This document shows, piece after piece, positions 54,136 to 62,419 of a stretch of 64,000 nt of DNA (its first letter is position 1; the number at the start of each line of letters is the position of its first letter). This DNA comes from Aliiroseovarius sp. PrR006 (lineage in GTDB: Bacteria; Pseudomonadota; Alphaproteobacteria; Rhodobacterales; Rhodobacteraceae), in the NCBI RefSeq assembly GCF_010500215.1, contig NZ_JAAGOY010000004.1, positions 1,488,001 to 1,552,000 of the forward strand, given 5' to 3'. A model generated the notes under the pieces. The model worked only from the letters and a program-made list of their open reading frames with translations. It did not search any database and was not told the DNA's origin. Made by a program: the position numbers and the translations under genes.

Positions 54136-54197
54136 GGGGGCTCCGAGGTTGGGTGAGGGAGCTATAGGGGGGATTGGGAGGGGAGGGAAGGTGGGAG

Positions 54198-54557
54198 CTA
54201 ACTATCAAATTCAATCAAGTCTTCAACTGCAGCCCGAAGCCATGAATAGAGACCATCAAAGGTATCGCGTTCTTCATATCCGACCGACGCAAAATCGTGA
54301 ATAATGTAGACCGTATTGTTGTCTTGCTGGTCCCAACATGCTGTGTCGTCGTTGTCCTGTCGGCGCGCAAAGGGGATGAGTTTTCGGTCCGGATACCGTT
54401 GTCTTAAGCCGGCGAGCGTTTGACTAAGCTGTTGTTCATCCAAGAAGTACCACGGCTCGAGGTCTGAAAACCCCAAGCGCCTGAGGCGAATATACTCTGG
54501 CGGAAACTCAAATCCATCGAGCGGTTTAGGAGCTATTGATTTGAATGCACTCGACAT
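54198..54557 (-). CDS. SMI1/KNR4 (SUKH)-like protein
   Basis: The 119-residue protein resembles the SUKH superfamily: FPPEYIRLRRLGFSDLEPW, then LIPFARRQDNDDTACWD and VYIIHDFASVGYEERDTF, the acidic surface loop and HDF strand typical of SMI1/KNR4 domains. In bacteria these are often immunity proteins against contact-dependent toxins, but no toxin gene is next to it. It is less GC-rich than neighbours, which fits acquisition. Confidence 0.78.
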   Translation of the reverse strand: MSSAFKSIAPKPLDGFEFPPEYIRLRRLGFSDLEPWYFLDEQQLSQTLAGLRQRYPDRKLIPFARRQDNDDTACWDQQDNNTVYIIHDFASVGYEERDTFDGLYSWLRAAVEDLIEFDS

Positions 54558-54872
54558 AGGCTCAGTTCACCCATATGGCATAGATTAATCAACCCAAAAT
54601 TGCACATCAGCATAGCAAAGAGGACATCGCCTGACCCTGGGTGGGCGGAACGCCCTCCCGTGGGGAGGGTCGGGCGTTGTCCGGTCTGTCGACCGGACGG
54701 GAAGGTGTTGGGATGGGCCGACGGGTTAGCGCTCCAAGAGGGAGGCTGAATAGACGAGTGTGTGGACACGGAGTCGATGGAGTTGTGAGGGGGTGGGCAC
54801 GCGATTTGCTGCGCAATTCGCTGCCGCCCACTGGTGCAATTTTCAATTGCACCTAATTCGCTGCCGCGCACA
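54558..54872. repeat. Palindrome-rich intergenic region without a gene
   Basis: No credible gene is seen. It holds GTCCGGTC-TGTC-GACCGGAC (54679-54698), GGTGCAATT-TTC-AATTGCACC (54833-54853) and direct copies of AATTCGCTGCCGC (54815-54827 and 54855-54867) flanking the latter. A related GATTTGCTGCGC is at 54803-54814, and a CCTCCC...GGGAGG inverted repeat is near 54652-54669. The arrangement resembles REP-type intergenic repeats. Confidence 0.6.
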
Positions 54873-54908
54873 GAATGAAAAAGGCCGCTGACGCGGCCAT
54901 TTTCATTC
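54873..54908 (-). terminator. Long hairpin terminator of lepA
   Basis: GGCCGC-TGAC-GCGGCC, extended past one mismatch by GAATGAAAA/TTTTCATTC, makes a nearly perfect 16-bp stem that directly abuts the lepA stop. The T-rich 3' arm follows the GC core on the minus strand. Confidence 0.88.
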
Positions 54909-56708
54909 TTAATCATCCATCTTCAGCGCGTTGATAAACGCTTCTTGTGGGATATCCACCTTACCGAACTGGCGCATCTTCTTCTTCCCCGCTTTCTGCT
55001 TCTCCAGCAGTTTCTTCTTCCGGGTCGCGTCGCCGCCATAACATTTCGCCGTCACGTCCTTGCGCATGGCCGACAGCGTCTCGCGGGCGATGACTTTGCC
55101 GCCGATGGCCGCTTGGATCGGGATTTTGAACATGTGGCGCGGGATCAGGTCTTTCAGCTTCTCGCACATGGCGCGGCCACGCTGTTGCGCGCGGTCGCGG
55201 TGCACCATGGTTGACAGTGCGTCCACCGGCTCGTCATTCACCAGAACGGACATTTTCACAAGGAAGTCCTCGCGATAGCCGATCATCTGGTAGTCGAAGC
55301 TGGCGTAACCTTTTGTTACCGATTTCAGACGATCATAGAAGTCGAAGACAACCTCGTTCAGCGGCAGGTCATAGACGACCATGGCGCGCGAGCCTGCATA
55401 GGTCAGATCCATCTGGATACCACGGCGGTCTTGGCACAGCTTCAACACGTCGCCCAGATACTCGTCGGGCACAAGGATGGTCGCCTTGATACGCGGCTCT
55501 TCCAGGTGGTCGACGGTCGACAGGTCGGGCATGTCGGCGGGGTTGTGCAGCTCCATCATCGTGCCGTCTTTCAGATAGACGTGATAGATGACCGAAGGCG
55601 CGGTGGTGATCAGTTCGATGTTGTATTCGCGTTCGATCCGGTCGCGGATCACTTCGAGGTGCAGCAGGCCAAGGAAACCGCAGCGGAAGCCAAAGCCCAG
55701 CGCGGCAGAGGTTTCCATTTCATAGCTGAACGACGCGTCGTTCAGGGCGAGCTTTTCGATAGAGTCGCGCAGGTCTTCGAACTCGGCGCTGTCGACAGGG
55801 AAAAGACCACAGAACACCACGGGCTGGGCGGGCTTGAAGCCGGGCAGCGCGTCTTCGGTGCCTTTCTTTTCGTGGGTGATCGTGTCGCCCACACGCGTGT
55901 CGCGCACCTGCTTGATCGAGGCAGTCAGGAAGCCGATTTCGCCGGGGCCCAGCACGTCGATGGGCTGCATCTCGGGCGTGAAGACGCCCACGCGGTCCAC
56001 AGGATAAACGGCATTGGTCGAGAGCATGCGGATCCGCTCGCCCTTTTTCAGCTTACCGTCGATCACGCGGATCAGAACGATCACGCCCAGATAAGCGTCA
56101 TACCAGCTGTCCACCAGCATCGCCTTCAGGGGCGCATCGGGGTCGCCTTTCGGGGCGGGCAGCTCGTTAACAATGGCTTCCAGCGTCTCGCGGATGCCCT
56201 GCCCGGTCTTGGCGGACACCTGAATGGCACCGGATGCGTCAATGCCGATCACATCCTCGATCTGCTCGGCCACGCGGTCACAGTCGCTGGCGGGCAGGTC
56301 GATCTTGTTCAGAACCGGCACGATCTCGTGGTCAGCGTCGATGGCCTGATACACGTTGGCCAGCGTTTGCGCTTCCACGCCTTGGGTCGAGTCGACCACC
56401 AGCAGCGAACCCTCGACCGCTTTCATCGAGCGGCTAACCTCGTAGGCGAAGTCAACGTGGCCGGGGGTGTCGATCAGGTTAAGGATATAATCCTCGCCAT
56501 TATCCGCCGAGTATTCGATCCGAACAGTGTTGGCCTTGATGGTAATCCCGCGCTCGCGCTCGATATCCATACTGTCGAGCATCTGCTCTTTCATGTCACG
56601 GTCGGCAACGGTGTTCGTCTCTTGGATGAGACGATCAGCCAACGTGGATTTACCGTGGTCAATATGCGCCACGATCGAGAAATTGCGGATGTGTTTCAGG
56701 TCGGTCAT
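54909..56708 (-). CDS. lepA: Elongation factor 4 (back-translocase LepA)
   Basis: LepA is a ribosome-associated GTPase. The 599-residue product is full length: G1 [16 protein letters not shown]2/G3 region with GITIKANTV and [16 protein letters not shown]4 NKIDLP, domains II and V, and the LepA-specific C-terminal domain ending [17 protein letters not shown]. It is a single leftward gene with its own terminator. Confidence 0.97.
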   Translation of the reverse strand: MTDLKHIRNFSIVAHIDHGKSTLADRLIQETNTVADRDMKEQMLDSMDIERERGITIKANTVRIEYSADNGEDYILNLIDTPGHVDFAYEVSRSMKAVEGSLLVVDSTQGVEAQTLANVYQAIDADHEIVPVLNKIDLPASDCDRVAEQIEDVIGIDASGAIQVSAKTGQGIRETLEAIVNELPAPKGDPDAPLKAMLVDSWYDAYLGVIVLIRVIDGKLKKGERIRMLSTNAVYPVDRVGVFTPEMQPIDVLGPGEIGFLTASIKQVRDTRVGDTITHEKKGTEDALPGFKPAQPVVFCGLFPVDSAEFEDLRDSIEKLALNDASFSYEMETSAALGFGFRCGFLGLLHLEVIRDRIEREYNIELITTAPSVIYHVYLKDGTMMELHNPADMPDLSTVDHLEEPRIKATILVPDEYLGDVLKLCQDRRGIQMDLTYAGSRAMVVYDLPLNEVVFDFYDRLKSVTKGYASFDYQMIGYREDFLVKMSVLVNDEPVDALSTMVHRDRAQQRGRAMCEKLKDLIPRHMFKIPIQAAIGGKVIARETLSAMRKDVTAKCYGGDATRKKKLLEKQKAGKKKMRQFGKVDIPQEAFINALKMDD

Positions 56709-56760
56709 AGGCGGGATATGATGTGGTTTTTAAGGGCCGTCAAGGACTTCGATGCATCCC

Positions 56761-57216
56761 TCACTCCATCGGCATCACATTCCGCTTCACCATAGTCCGC
56801 AAGGTAAAGCTCGACCGCATCCGTGCGATGCCGTCCACACGCATCAGTTTCTCTTCCATGAAGCGGTCAAAGGCCGTCAGGTCGGCGACGGCGACGCGCA
56901 GCAGGATGTCCCGGTTGCCGCTCATCAAGTGGCATTCCATCACCTCGTCCATGCGCGAAACGGCGCGTTCGAATTTGGTGACGGCCTCGCCCATTTGGCT
57001 TTCCAATTCGACCGAGATGAAGACCGTCACCGGCAAGCCAAGTTTGGCCTGATCGACGCGCGCGCCATAGCCGGTGATCACGCCAGCCTCCTCCAGTGCG
57101 GTGATGCGGCGGGCGCAGGGTGTGGGGGACAGACCGACGGAATCAGCAAGCTCCCCAAGCTTCTGGCGTCCATTCTCTTGCAGGGCAGCGATGATGCGGC
57201 GGTCGATGGCGTCCAT
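56761..57216 (-). CDS. Lrp/AsnC family regulator
   Basis: The 151-residue protein has an N-terminal helix-turn-helix (MDAIDRRIIAALQENGRQKL ... VGLSPTPCARRITALEEAGVI) and a C-terminal RAM/AsnC ligand-binding domain (about 65-145). ATG 57216 is preferred over longer in-frame starts. It is divergent from a leucine-dehydrogenase-like gene with a 124-base AT-rich gap, a layout typical of a local regulator sensing branched-chain amino acids. Confidence 0.92.
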   Translation of the reverse strand: MDAIDRRIIAALQENGRQKLGELADSVGLSPTPCARRITALEEAGVITGYGARVDQAKLGLPVTVFISVELESQMGEAVTKFERAVSRMDEVMECHLMSGNRDILLRVAVADLTAFDRFMEEKLMRVDGIARMRSSFTLRTMVKRNVMPME

Positions 57217-57340
57217 TAGATTTCTCTCGTCGTGACGTATTTCACATAAGATAATCTCTAAGCTTTTACGAGTCGACGCCTGATTTTGGTGAAATTCCCC
57301 CAAGTCGTGTTGTTAGCCTGTTAATAACAGGGAGGACATC

Positions 57341-58390
57341 ATGAACATCACACAAGTGGCATCGCACACGCATGAAGGCGTCTATCGCGTCGAAGCAGCT
57401 GAGTTTGGGTTGGTTGGATTTATCGCCATCCACTCGACAGCGCTTGGTCCGGCGGCGGGCGGCTTGCGGATGAAACCATACGGGTCCGAGGACGAGGCGT
57501 TGACGGACACACTGCGCTTATCCGAGGGCATGACCTATAAAAACGCGGCGGCGGGACTGCCTTTGGGCGGCGGGAAATCCGTGATCATGGGCGATCCTGC
57601 GACGCTGAAAACACCCGAACTGCTGCGTGCGTTCGGGAAAGCGGTTGAAGCCTGCGAAGGCCGGTACTGGACAGCCGAAGACATGGGCATGACACCCGCA
57701 GACATGGCCGAAGTGGCCAAGGAATCGCGCTACGTCGCCGGGCTGGCGGACGGCAAGTTTGCATCGGGCGACCCCTCTCCAATCACCGCGCGCGGGATTT
57801 TCAACGCGATCCGTCAGGTATCCGCGCACGCGCTTGGCGATGCGTCGCTGAACGGCCGCGTGATCTCGGTTCAGGGATTGGGGCATGTGGGATGGAACCT
57901 GTGTCATCGCCTGAAAGCCGCAGGCGCCGAGTTGATCGTCACCGACATTGATCCCGACCGTGTTCAGGCCGCTGTCGCGTCGCTGGGGGCAACACCCGTG
58001 TCGCTGGACGAGATCTATGCGGTCGAAGCCGATATTTTTGCGCCCTGTGCAATTGGTGGCATCCTGAACGCGAACACCATTCCGATGCTAAAAGTGAAAG
58101 CCGTGGCGGGCGGTGCCAACAACCAGCTAGCCACGCCCCAAGATGCCGAACTGCTGCACGGTCGCGGGATCCTTTATGCGCCCGATTATGTCGCGAACGG
58201 AGGTGGCATCATCAACGCCGCGACCGAGATCCTTGGCATCGAAAACCAGGTCGATTGGGTAGATGAAAAGCTGCGCGCCTTGGATAGAACCATGGGTGAC
58301 ATCCTAACCAGCGCGAAAGAGGCGAATGTCAGCCCGGCCGTGGTGGCACAGGATGTGGTCACCCGCTCGATGACGCCGCGCGCCGCGTAA
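57341..58390 (+). CDS. Glu/Leu/Phe/Val dehydrogenase, leucine dehydrogenase type
   Basis: The 349-residue protein matches short (octameric) leucine/valine dehydrogenases: AAGGLRMKPYGSEDEAL, the catalytic-Lys segment AAAGLPLGGGKSVIMGDP, and the NAD-binding VQGLGHVGWNLCHRLKAAG. It would oxidatively deaminate branched-chain amino acids. GGGAGG lies eight bases before the ATG. The exact substrate (Leu, Val or Phe) cannot be fixed from sequence alone. Confidence 0.92.
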   Translation: MNITQVASHTHEGVYRVEAAEFGLVGFIAIHSTALGPAAGGLRMKPYGSEDEALTDTLRLSEGMTYKNAAAGLPLGGGKSVIMGDPATLKTPELLRAFGKAVEACEGRYWTAEDMGMTPADMAEVAKESRYVAGLADGKFASGDPSPITARGIFNAIRQVSAHALGDASLNGRVISVQGLGHVGWNLCHRLKAAGAELIVTDIDPDRVQAAVASLGATPVSLDEIYAVEADIFAPCAIGGILNANTIPMLKVKAVAGGANNQLATPQDAELLHGRGILYAPDYVANGGGIINAATEILGIENQVDWVDEKLRALDRTMGDILTSAKEANVSPAVVAQDVVTRSMTPRAA

Positions 58391-58397
58391 ACGGATT

Positions 58398-58429
58398 GGC
58401 ACTGCCCGGTCCATCGACCGGGCAGTGCC
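58398..58429. other. Perfect 14-bp hairpin after leucine dehydrogenase
   Basis: GGCACTGCCCGGTC-CATC-GACCGGGCAGTGCC is a perfect 14-bp inverted repeat with a 4-base loop, seven bases past the stop. No T run follows on either strand. It may stabilise the mRNA 3' end. Confidence 0.8.
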
Positions 58430-58538
58430 GGAAACCCGCGCATTGAAGCGCGGGGCAAATTGCATCTGGCACGTTCTGTCGGTATCCTGTGTGCAAATCG
58501 GGCAACAGACCCAAACAGGCACATATTTAGGTGATGGT

Positions 58539-58844
58539 ATGAAACGAGCAGTTCTTGCAGTGACCTTGGCGACCGCGATGCTATCGGGCCCTTCAGCCTA
58601 TGGCGGCACGATTGAACGCGCCTGTCTGAAGGCAGATCGCCCTGATGCCACGCGCAGCCTATGCCGCTGCATTCAGCGCGTTGCCGATGCGACCCTGTCC
58701 GGCGGAGAGCGCTCGAAAGTGGCGAAGTTCTTTAGTGATCCCCACAAAAGCCAATCAACGCGCCAATCCGACCGGCGCTCGGACGAGCAGTTCTGGAAAA
58801 GATACAAGCAATTTGGCGAGCTGGTATCGCAACACTGCAACTAA
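58539..58844 (+). CDS. Small secreted cysteine-containing protein
   Basis: The 101-residue protein has a signal peptide (1 to about 22, ending SAYGG) and a short periplasmic domain with RACLKADRP, SLCRCIQRVADATLSGGERSKVAKFF and a final SQHCN, giving four cysteines and possibly two disulfides. Similar small proteins in Rhodobacterales carry the dubious label arginine transporter; the function is unknown. It overlaps the opposing phosphatase gene by four bases at the 3' end. Confidence 0.78.
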   Translation: MKRAVLAVTLATAMLSGPSAYGGTIERACLKADRPDATRSLCRCIQRVADATLSGGERSKVAKFFSDPHKSQSTRQSDRRSDEQFWKRYKQFGELVSQHCN

Positions 58845-59293
58845 GACAGTCGCGCAATCAACCCCAGTGAAGCCGCCTGAACCAGATCAAGCGTCTGGTC
58901 GAAATCGCGCGTGTAATACGGGTCCGGCACATGATCCATTCCGGTCTCGGACGTGAAATCCGTGAAGATCTGAACCGGCGTCTGTGATCCCGCAGGGCGC
59001 AGGCGCTCGATACTCCCAACGTTACTATCATCCATGCCGATGATCAGGTCGAAGGCCTCGAAATCCCGGGCCGTGAACTGGCGGGCACGCAAATCGGACA
59101 GATCAAAGCCGCGCGCTTTGGCGGCGGCCTGCATCGGGGCATAGGGCGGGTTGCCCACGTGCCAATCCGAGGTCCCGGCGCTGTCGGTTTCTACCTCAAG
59201 CCCTGCCTCGGCGGCAAGCGCGCGAAAGACGCCCTCGGCGCTGGGGGATCGGCAGATATTTCCAAGGCAAACGAAAAGAATACGTGTGGTCAT
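58841..59293 (-). CDS. Low-molecular-weight protein-tyrosine phosphatase
   Basis: The 150-residue protein has the LMW-PTP P-loop C9-LGNIC-R15-SP near the N terminus and the general-acid Asp in VPDPYYT near residue 121. It also has DSAGTSDWHVG, usual in the family. It is cytoplasmic. There is no exopolysaccharide kinase partner nearby, so a role in low-molecular-weight signalling or arsenate-type chemistry cannot be told apart. Confidence 0.93.
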   Translation of the reverse strand: MTTRILFVCLGNICRSPSAEGVFRALAAEAGLEVETDSAGTSDWHVGNPPYAPMQAAAKARGFDLSDLRARQFTARDFEAFDLIIGMDDSNVGSIERLRPAGSQTPVQIFTDFTSETGMDHVPDPYYTRDFDQTLDLVQAASLGLIARLS

Positions 59294-59417
59294 GGGCCGG
59301 TTGTAGCGTCGGCGACGCGGGCTGTCACCTGCTTGTGAACACCCCTGGCGGGCGCTGTTTCGCTTAGGGTGCAGATCGTGTCTTGCGGCCCCGTCGGCAC
59401 TGGGTCAAAAGCAGGTC

Positions 59418-60068
59418 ATGTCGCGTGCAAAACCTTACTCTCTGAACTGTCCGATTTCTCTTTCTCTTGACCTGCTGGGCAACCGCTGGGCACTGCATGT
59501 GCTGCGCGAGCTGCACGCAGGTCCGTCCGGCTTTGGAAAGCTGCGCGACGGGCTGCCCGGCATCGCGACCAATATGCTGTCTGCCCGTCTGGCCGAACTG
59601 GTCGAGGCAGGCTTGGTGTCAAAAACCGGGCGCGTCTACGCACTGACCGAGCGTGGGCAAGCAACGCGCGGGATCCTGTTTGAACTGGCCAGGTTTGGCC
59701 GCGACATTCCAGCGCCCGAGAATGCCGCCCCGACCAACGCACCGTCGTCGCAGGTTGCAGTTCTGGCTGGCGCGATCGAGCGTGCCGCCGGACCTCTGGA
59801 CGAATTGCGAGCCGAGATCTGGCTGGACGATGCGCCGTTCTCGCTGACCGTTTCGCAGGGACGCGCGGCCATGGTCGCCGGGTCGATGCCGCTGGCCCCG
59901 GTGCGGCTTGGCTTCGCCTGGCAGGATCTTGAAGCGGTTGCACAGGGCGAACAGCGCGTGGCTAATTTCGCGGCCCAAGGTGAAATCGCCGCGCAGGATC
60001 CCTTGCAAGTGGCCGCGCTGCTTGATCTGTTGCAAAAGGCAATGGACATCTATGGCGGCTTTAAATGA
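59418..60068 (+). CDS. HxlR-family regulator with C-terminal SCP2-like domain
   Basis: The 216-residue protein has an HxlR-type winged helix (about 8-95, with LDLLGNRWALHVLRELHAGPSGF and ATNMLSARLAELVEAGLV). A second domain (about 110-210) resembles sterol-carrier-like domains fused to some HxlR proteins. Its stop overlaps the sirtuin start by four bases (ATGA), so the two form an operon. The ligand and targets are unknown. Confidence 0.85.
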   Translation: MSRAKPYSLNCPISLSLDLLGNRWALHVLRELHAGPSGFGKLRDGLPGIATNMLSARLAELVEAGLVSKTGRVYALTERGQATRGILFELARFGRDIPAPENAAPTNAPSSQVAVLAGAIERAAGPLDELRAEIWLDDAPFSLTVSQGRAAMVAGSMPLAPVRLGFAWQDLEAVAQGEQRVANFAAQGEIAAQDPLQVAALLDLLQKAMDIYGGFK

Positions 60069-60754
60069 CACATATCCTGATCCTGACCGGCGCCGGTATT
60101 TCGGCTGAAAGCGGGTTAGGAACGTTTCGCGATGTGGACGGGCTTTGGACGAAATATGATCTGGAAGACGTGGCCACGCCCGAGGGCTTTGCCCGTGATC
60201 CGGCGCTGGTGCATGCGTTCTATAACGCCCGACGCGCCAACTGTCTGGAGGCCGCGCCAAACGCCGCACATGGCGCCCTTGGTCGCTTGCAAGCCCAACA
60301 CACCGGGCATGTGACGCTGGTCACGCAGAATGTCGACGACCTGCACGAACGCGGCGGCGCGACAAATGTGATCCACATGCACGGCGAATTGGCGGGTGCG
60401 CTTTGTGCCGCTTGCGATCATCGCTGGCCCGCCCCGCGCGAGATGTCTCCGTCCGCCCCCTGCCCCAGCTGCAACGCCCCGCGCACCCGCCCTGACATCG
60501 TGTGGTTCGGAGAGATGCCCTATCAGATGGACACGATCTATGCCGCATTAGGAGAGGCGGACCTGTTCGTCGCCATCGGCACCTCAGGCACGGTCTACCC
60601 TGCCGCCGGGTTCGTGGGCGAGGCGCGCGCCATGGGCATTCCAACGCTTGAACTGAACCTCGAGCCCTCCGATACAGCGGGCATCTTCGACGACGCGCGC
60701 TTTGGACCCGCAACCGAGATCGTCCCTGCGTGGGTGGACGAAGTACTCGGCTAG
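60065..60754 (+). CDS. cobB: NAD-dependent protein deacylase (sirtuin)
   Basis: CobB removes acyl groups from lysines using NAD. The 229-residue product shows GAGISAESGLGTFRD (NAD loop), TQNVDDLHERGG, the catalytic His in HMHGEL, and a zinc site with CAAC and CPSC pairs. The short form without an N-terminal extension is usual in alphaproteobacteria. Coupling to the HxlR regulator upstream is a notable pairing. Confidence 0.95.
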   Translation: MTHILILTGAGISAESGLGTFRDVDGLWTKYDLEDVATPEGFARDPALVHAFYNARRANCLEAAPNAAHGALGRLQAQHTGHVTLVTQNVDDLHERGGATNVIHMHGELAGALCAACDHRWPAPREMSPSAPCPSCNAPRTRPDIVWFGEMPYQMDTIYAALGEADLFVAIGTSGTVYPAAGFVGEARAMGIPTLELNLEPSDTAGIFDDARFGPATEIVPAWVDEVLG

Positions 60755-60760
60755 CCCGCC

Positions 60761-60793
60761 AAAAAGGAAAGGCCGCAGCGGTTCGCTACGGCC
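60761..60793 (-). terminator. Terminator for the copper-chaperone gene
   Basis: A GGCCG-x-AGCG/CGCT-x-CGGCC hairpin with a 3-base loop is followed on the minus strand by TTTCCTTTTT. A second G/C-rich inverted repeat (GGGGTT...ACCCC region) lies at about 60798-60815. Confidence 0.75.
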
Positions 60794-60877
60794 AGTCGGG
60801 GTTGACGAGACCCCATAAGGGGGCGCGGGGCCGGGGACGCATAATCGCCCCGCACCCCCAATTCTGAAGGGCTGTCC

Positions 60878-61411
60878 TTAGTTGGAATCCACAGCGCCTT
60901 GGGTCATGGCGCCGTGACCTTCGCCCATTTTGCCACCTTCAGGCATACCGTGCTGCATGCCGCCGCCCATCGGGTTGCGGTTCAGATCAACCGGGATCTC
61001 GACAGTCATTTCGCCGGCTTTTTCAAACACCAGCGTTACGGTCAGGGTTTCGCCATCCACGAAGGGCGCATTCAGGCCCATGAACATCACGTGGTCACCG
61101 CCACGCTTCAGTGCGTGCATGCCTCCAGCGGCGATCGGGAAGCCCTCTTCGACCTCCATCATTTTCATGACGCCATCGGCGATTTCTTTGTGGGTGTGCA
61201 GCTCGACCCGCTTGGCGGCGTCGGATTTCGCGGCGATCAGGCGGTCATCCTCAGTGCCGTGGTTCATGATCTGCAAGAAGGCAGCACCAGCCTTGGCATT
61301 CATACCCGAGGCACGCGCATAGGCGTCGTTGATCATGATGTCACCGGCAAAAGCAGGCATGGCGATTAGGGCAGCTGCACCGGCAGCCAGAACGGATTTC
61401 ATACGGAACAT
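60878..61411 (-). CDS. Periplasmic copper chaperone PCu(A)C family
   Basis: The 177-residue protein has a signal peptide (1 to about 22, AMPAFA) and a PCuAC cupredoxin-like domain with the copper ligands VELHTH, MKMMEV, and GGMHALKRGGDHVMFMGL. A Met/His-rich tail (MGGGMQHGMPEGGKMGEGHGAM) could bind extra copper. Such proteins deliver Cu(I) to cytochrome oxidase. AAGGA sits seven bases upstream of ATG 61411. Confidence 0.92.
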   Translation of the reverse strand: MFRMKSVLAAGAAALIAMPAFAGDIMINDAYARASGMNAKAGAAFLQIMNHGTEDDRLIAAKSDAAKRVELHTHKEIADGVMKMMEVEEGFPIAAGGMHALKRGGDHVMFMGLNAPFVDGETLTVTLVFEKAGEMTVEIPVDLNRNPMGGGMQHGMPEGGKMGEGHGAMTQGAVDSN

Positions 61412-61452
61412 AGTCTTGTCCTTTGGTCTTTGGGTTGGTCTTGATGAAGGGA

Positions 61453-61800
61453 TCAGACCAGCGCCGGGGGACCTCGGGCAGACGGGGACAGTTCATCCCG
61501 ACCCGGCATGGCGACGGCACGCGAAGGGACGATGCTCGCGATCACCCGTGTTTCGGGCATATCAAGGGATGGAAGCGAGAATGCGGCCGCAAAGATCGAC
61601 GTGCCATCGGGACACAGATGCACCGATTCGATGGGCTCGCCATCCGGGCCAAGCGTAATGGTGGTCATTCCGGTACCGGTACACAGCACCATGTCAAACG
61701 CACCATTCATATCCGGGTTTTCACCACGGGCATCCGCCAGCGCGAAGCTGGTGATGGTCAGCGCAAAGGCCAAAACATATGCGAATGCCGCTTTGATCAT
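61453..61800 (-). CDS. Secreted DUF2946-like protein, copper-linked context
   Basis: The 115-residue protein has a signal peptide (1 to about 22) and a short domain with the paired cysteines MVLCTGTGM and VHLCPDGTSIF, typical of DUF2946-type proteins found beside PCuAC genes. It lies 41 bases upstream of the copper chaperone and the two are likely co-transcribed. The function is unknown; two Cys and several Met could bind copper. Confidence 0.75.
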   Translation of the reverse strand: MIKAAFAYVLAFALTITSFALADARGENPDMNGAFDMVLCTGTGMTTITLGPDGEPIESVHLCPDGTSIFAAAFSLPSLDMPETRVIASIVPSRAVAMPGRDELSPSARGPPALV

Positions 61801-61861
61801 GCCACTTAGCTATGCCTCTTTTTCGAGGGCGACAAGTGACAAAATGTAACAGGTGAGACAC

Positions 61862-61898
61862 ACGCGAAAACCGCCCGCAGCCAAGGGCCGGGGCGGTT
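61862..61898 (-). terminator. Terminator of rpmB
   Basis: AACCGCCC/GGGCGGTT, an 8-bp stem with a 14-base loop, is followed on the minus strand by TTCGCG; the T run is weak. Confidence 0.65.
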
Positions 61899-61930
61899 CA
61901 AAATCTGGTAGATCCAGAAAAGCGCGGGGC

Positions 61931-62218
61931 TTAGGCGGCTGCCTGAGCTTTCGCGATTTCTTTCTTGATCTTCAGAGCGTTGGCCGACAGCTCAACGTCT
62001 TTGGCTTTTGCCAGGAACGCGTCCAGACCACCACGGTGGTCAACCGAACGCAGGGCAGCAGCCGAGATGCGCAGTTTGAACGCGCGACCCAGTGCTTCCG
62101 ACTGAAGCGTCACGTCGTTCAGGTTCGGCAGAAACCGGCGGCGGGTTCTGTTTTTGGCGTGGCTGACATTGTTGCCAGTCATCGGGCCTTTTCCGGTCAG
62201 TTCGCAAACTCGCGACAT
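61931..62218 (-). CDS. rpmB: 50S ribosomal protein L28
   Basis: The 95-residue product matches L28: [29 protein letters not shown] at the N terminus, then [21 protein letters not shown]-type sequence. It has a C-terminal extension relative to E. coli L28 (78 residues), usual in alphaproteobacteria. It is a single gene with its own terminator; rpmG is not adjacent. Confidence 0.96.
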   Translation of the reverse strand: MSRVCELTGKGPMTGNNVSHAKNRTRRRFLPNLNDVTLQSEALGRAFKLRISAAALRSVDHRGGLDAFLAKAKDVELSANALKIKKEIAKAQAAA

Positions 62219-62419
62219 GGCTCTTTTCCTTGCTCACTCGGGCCAGATTGGTGAGATTTCAGCGCGCCCTCGCGCCGCTCACGTCCAGCCGGTCAATACA
62301 AACGGGCACTGCCACGGCAGCGCCCCGAATTCCGTCCGCGGTGAATAGACGCCTTATCGGGGGACGTCAAGTGAGTCGCGGGGCCGCGGGGCAGGAATTT
62401 TCCGCCCCGCCGCAATTGT

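Noticed and set aside
54607-54856. Frames on both strands in the repeat region before lepA
   Set aside because: Composition follows the palindromes and repeats; there is no ribosome site and no family resemblance.
55431-56795. Rightward frame of 454 codons antisense to lepA
   Set aside because: His/Gln/Val-rich shadow of a conserved GTPase gene; no ribosome site or motif.
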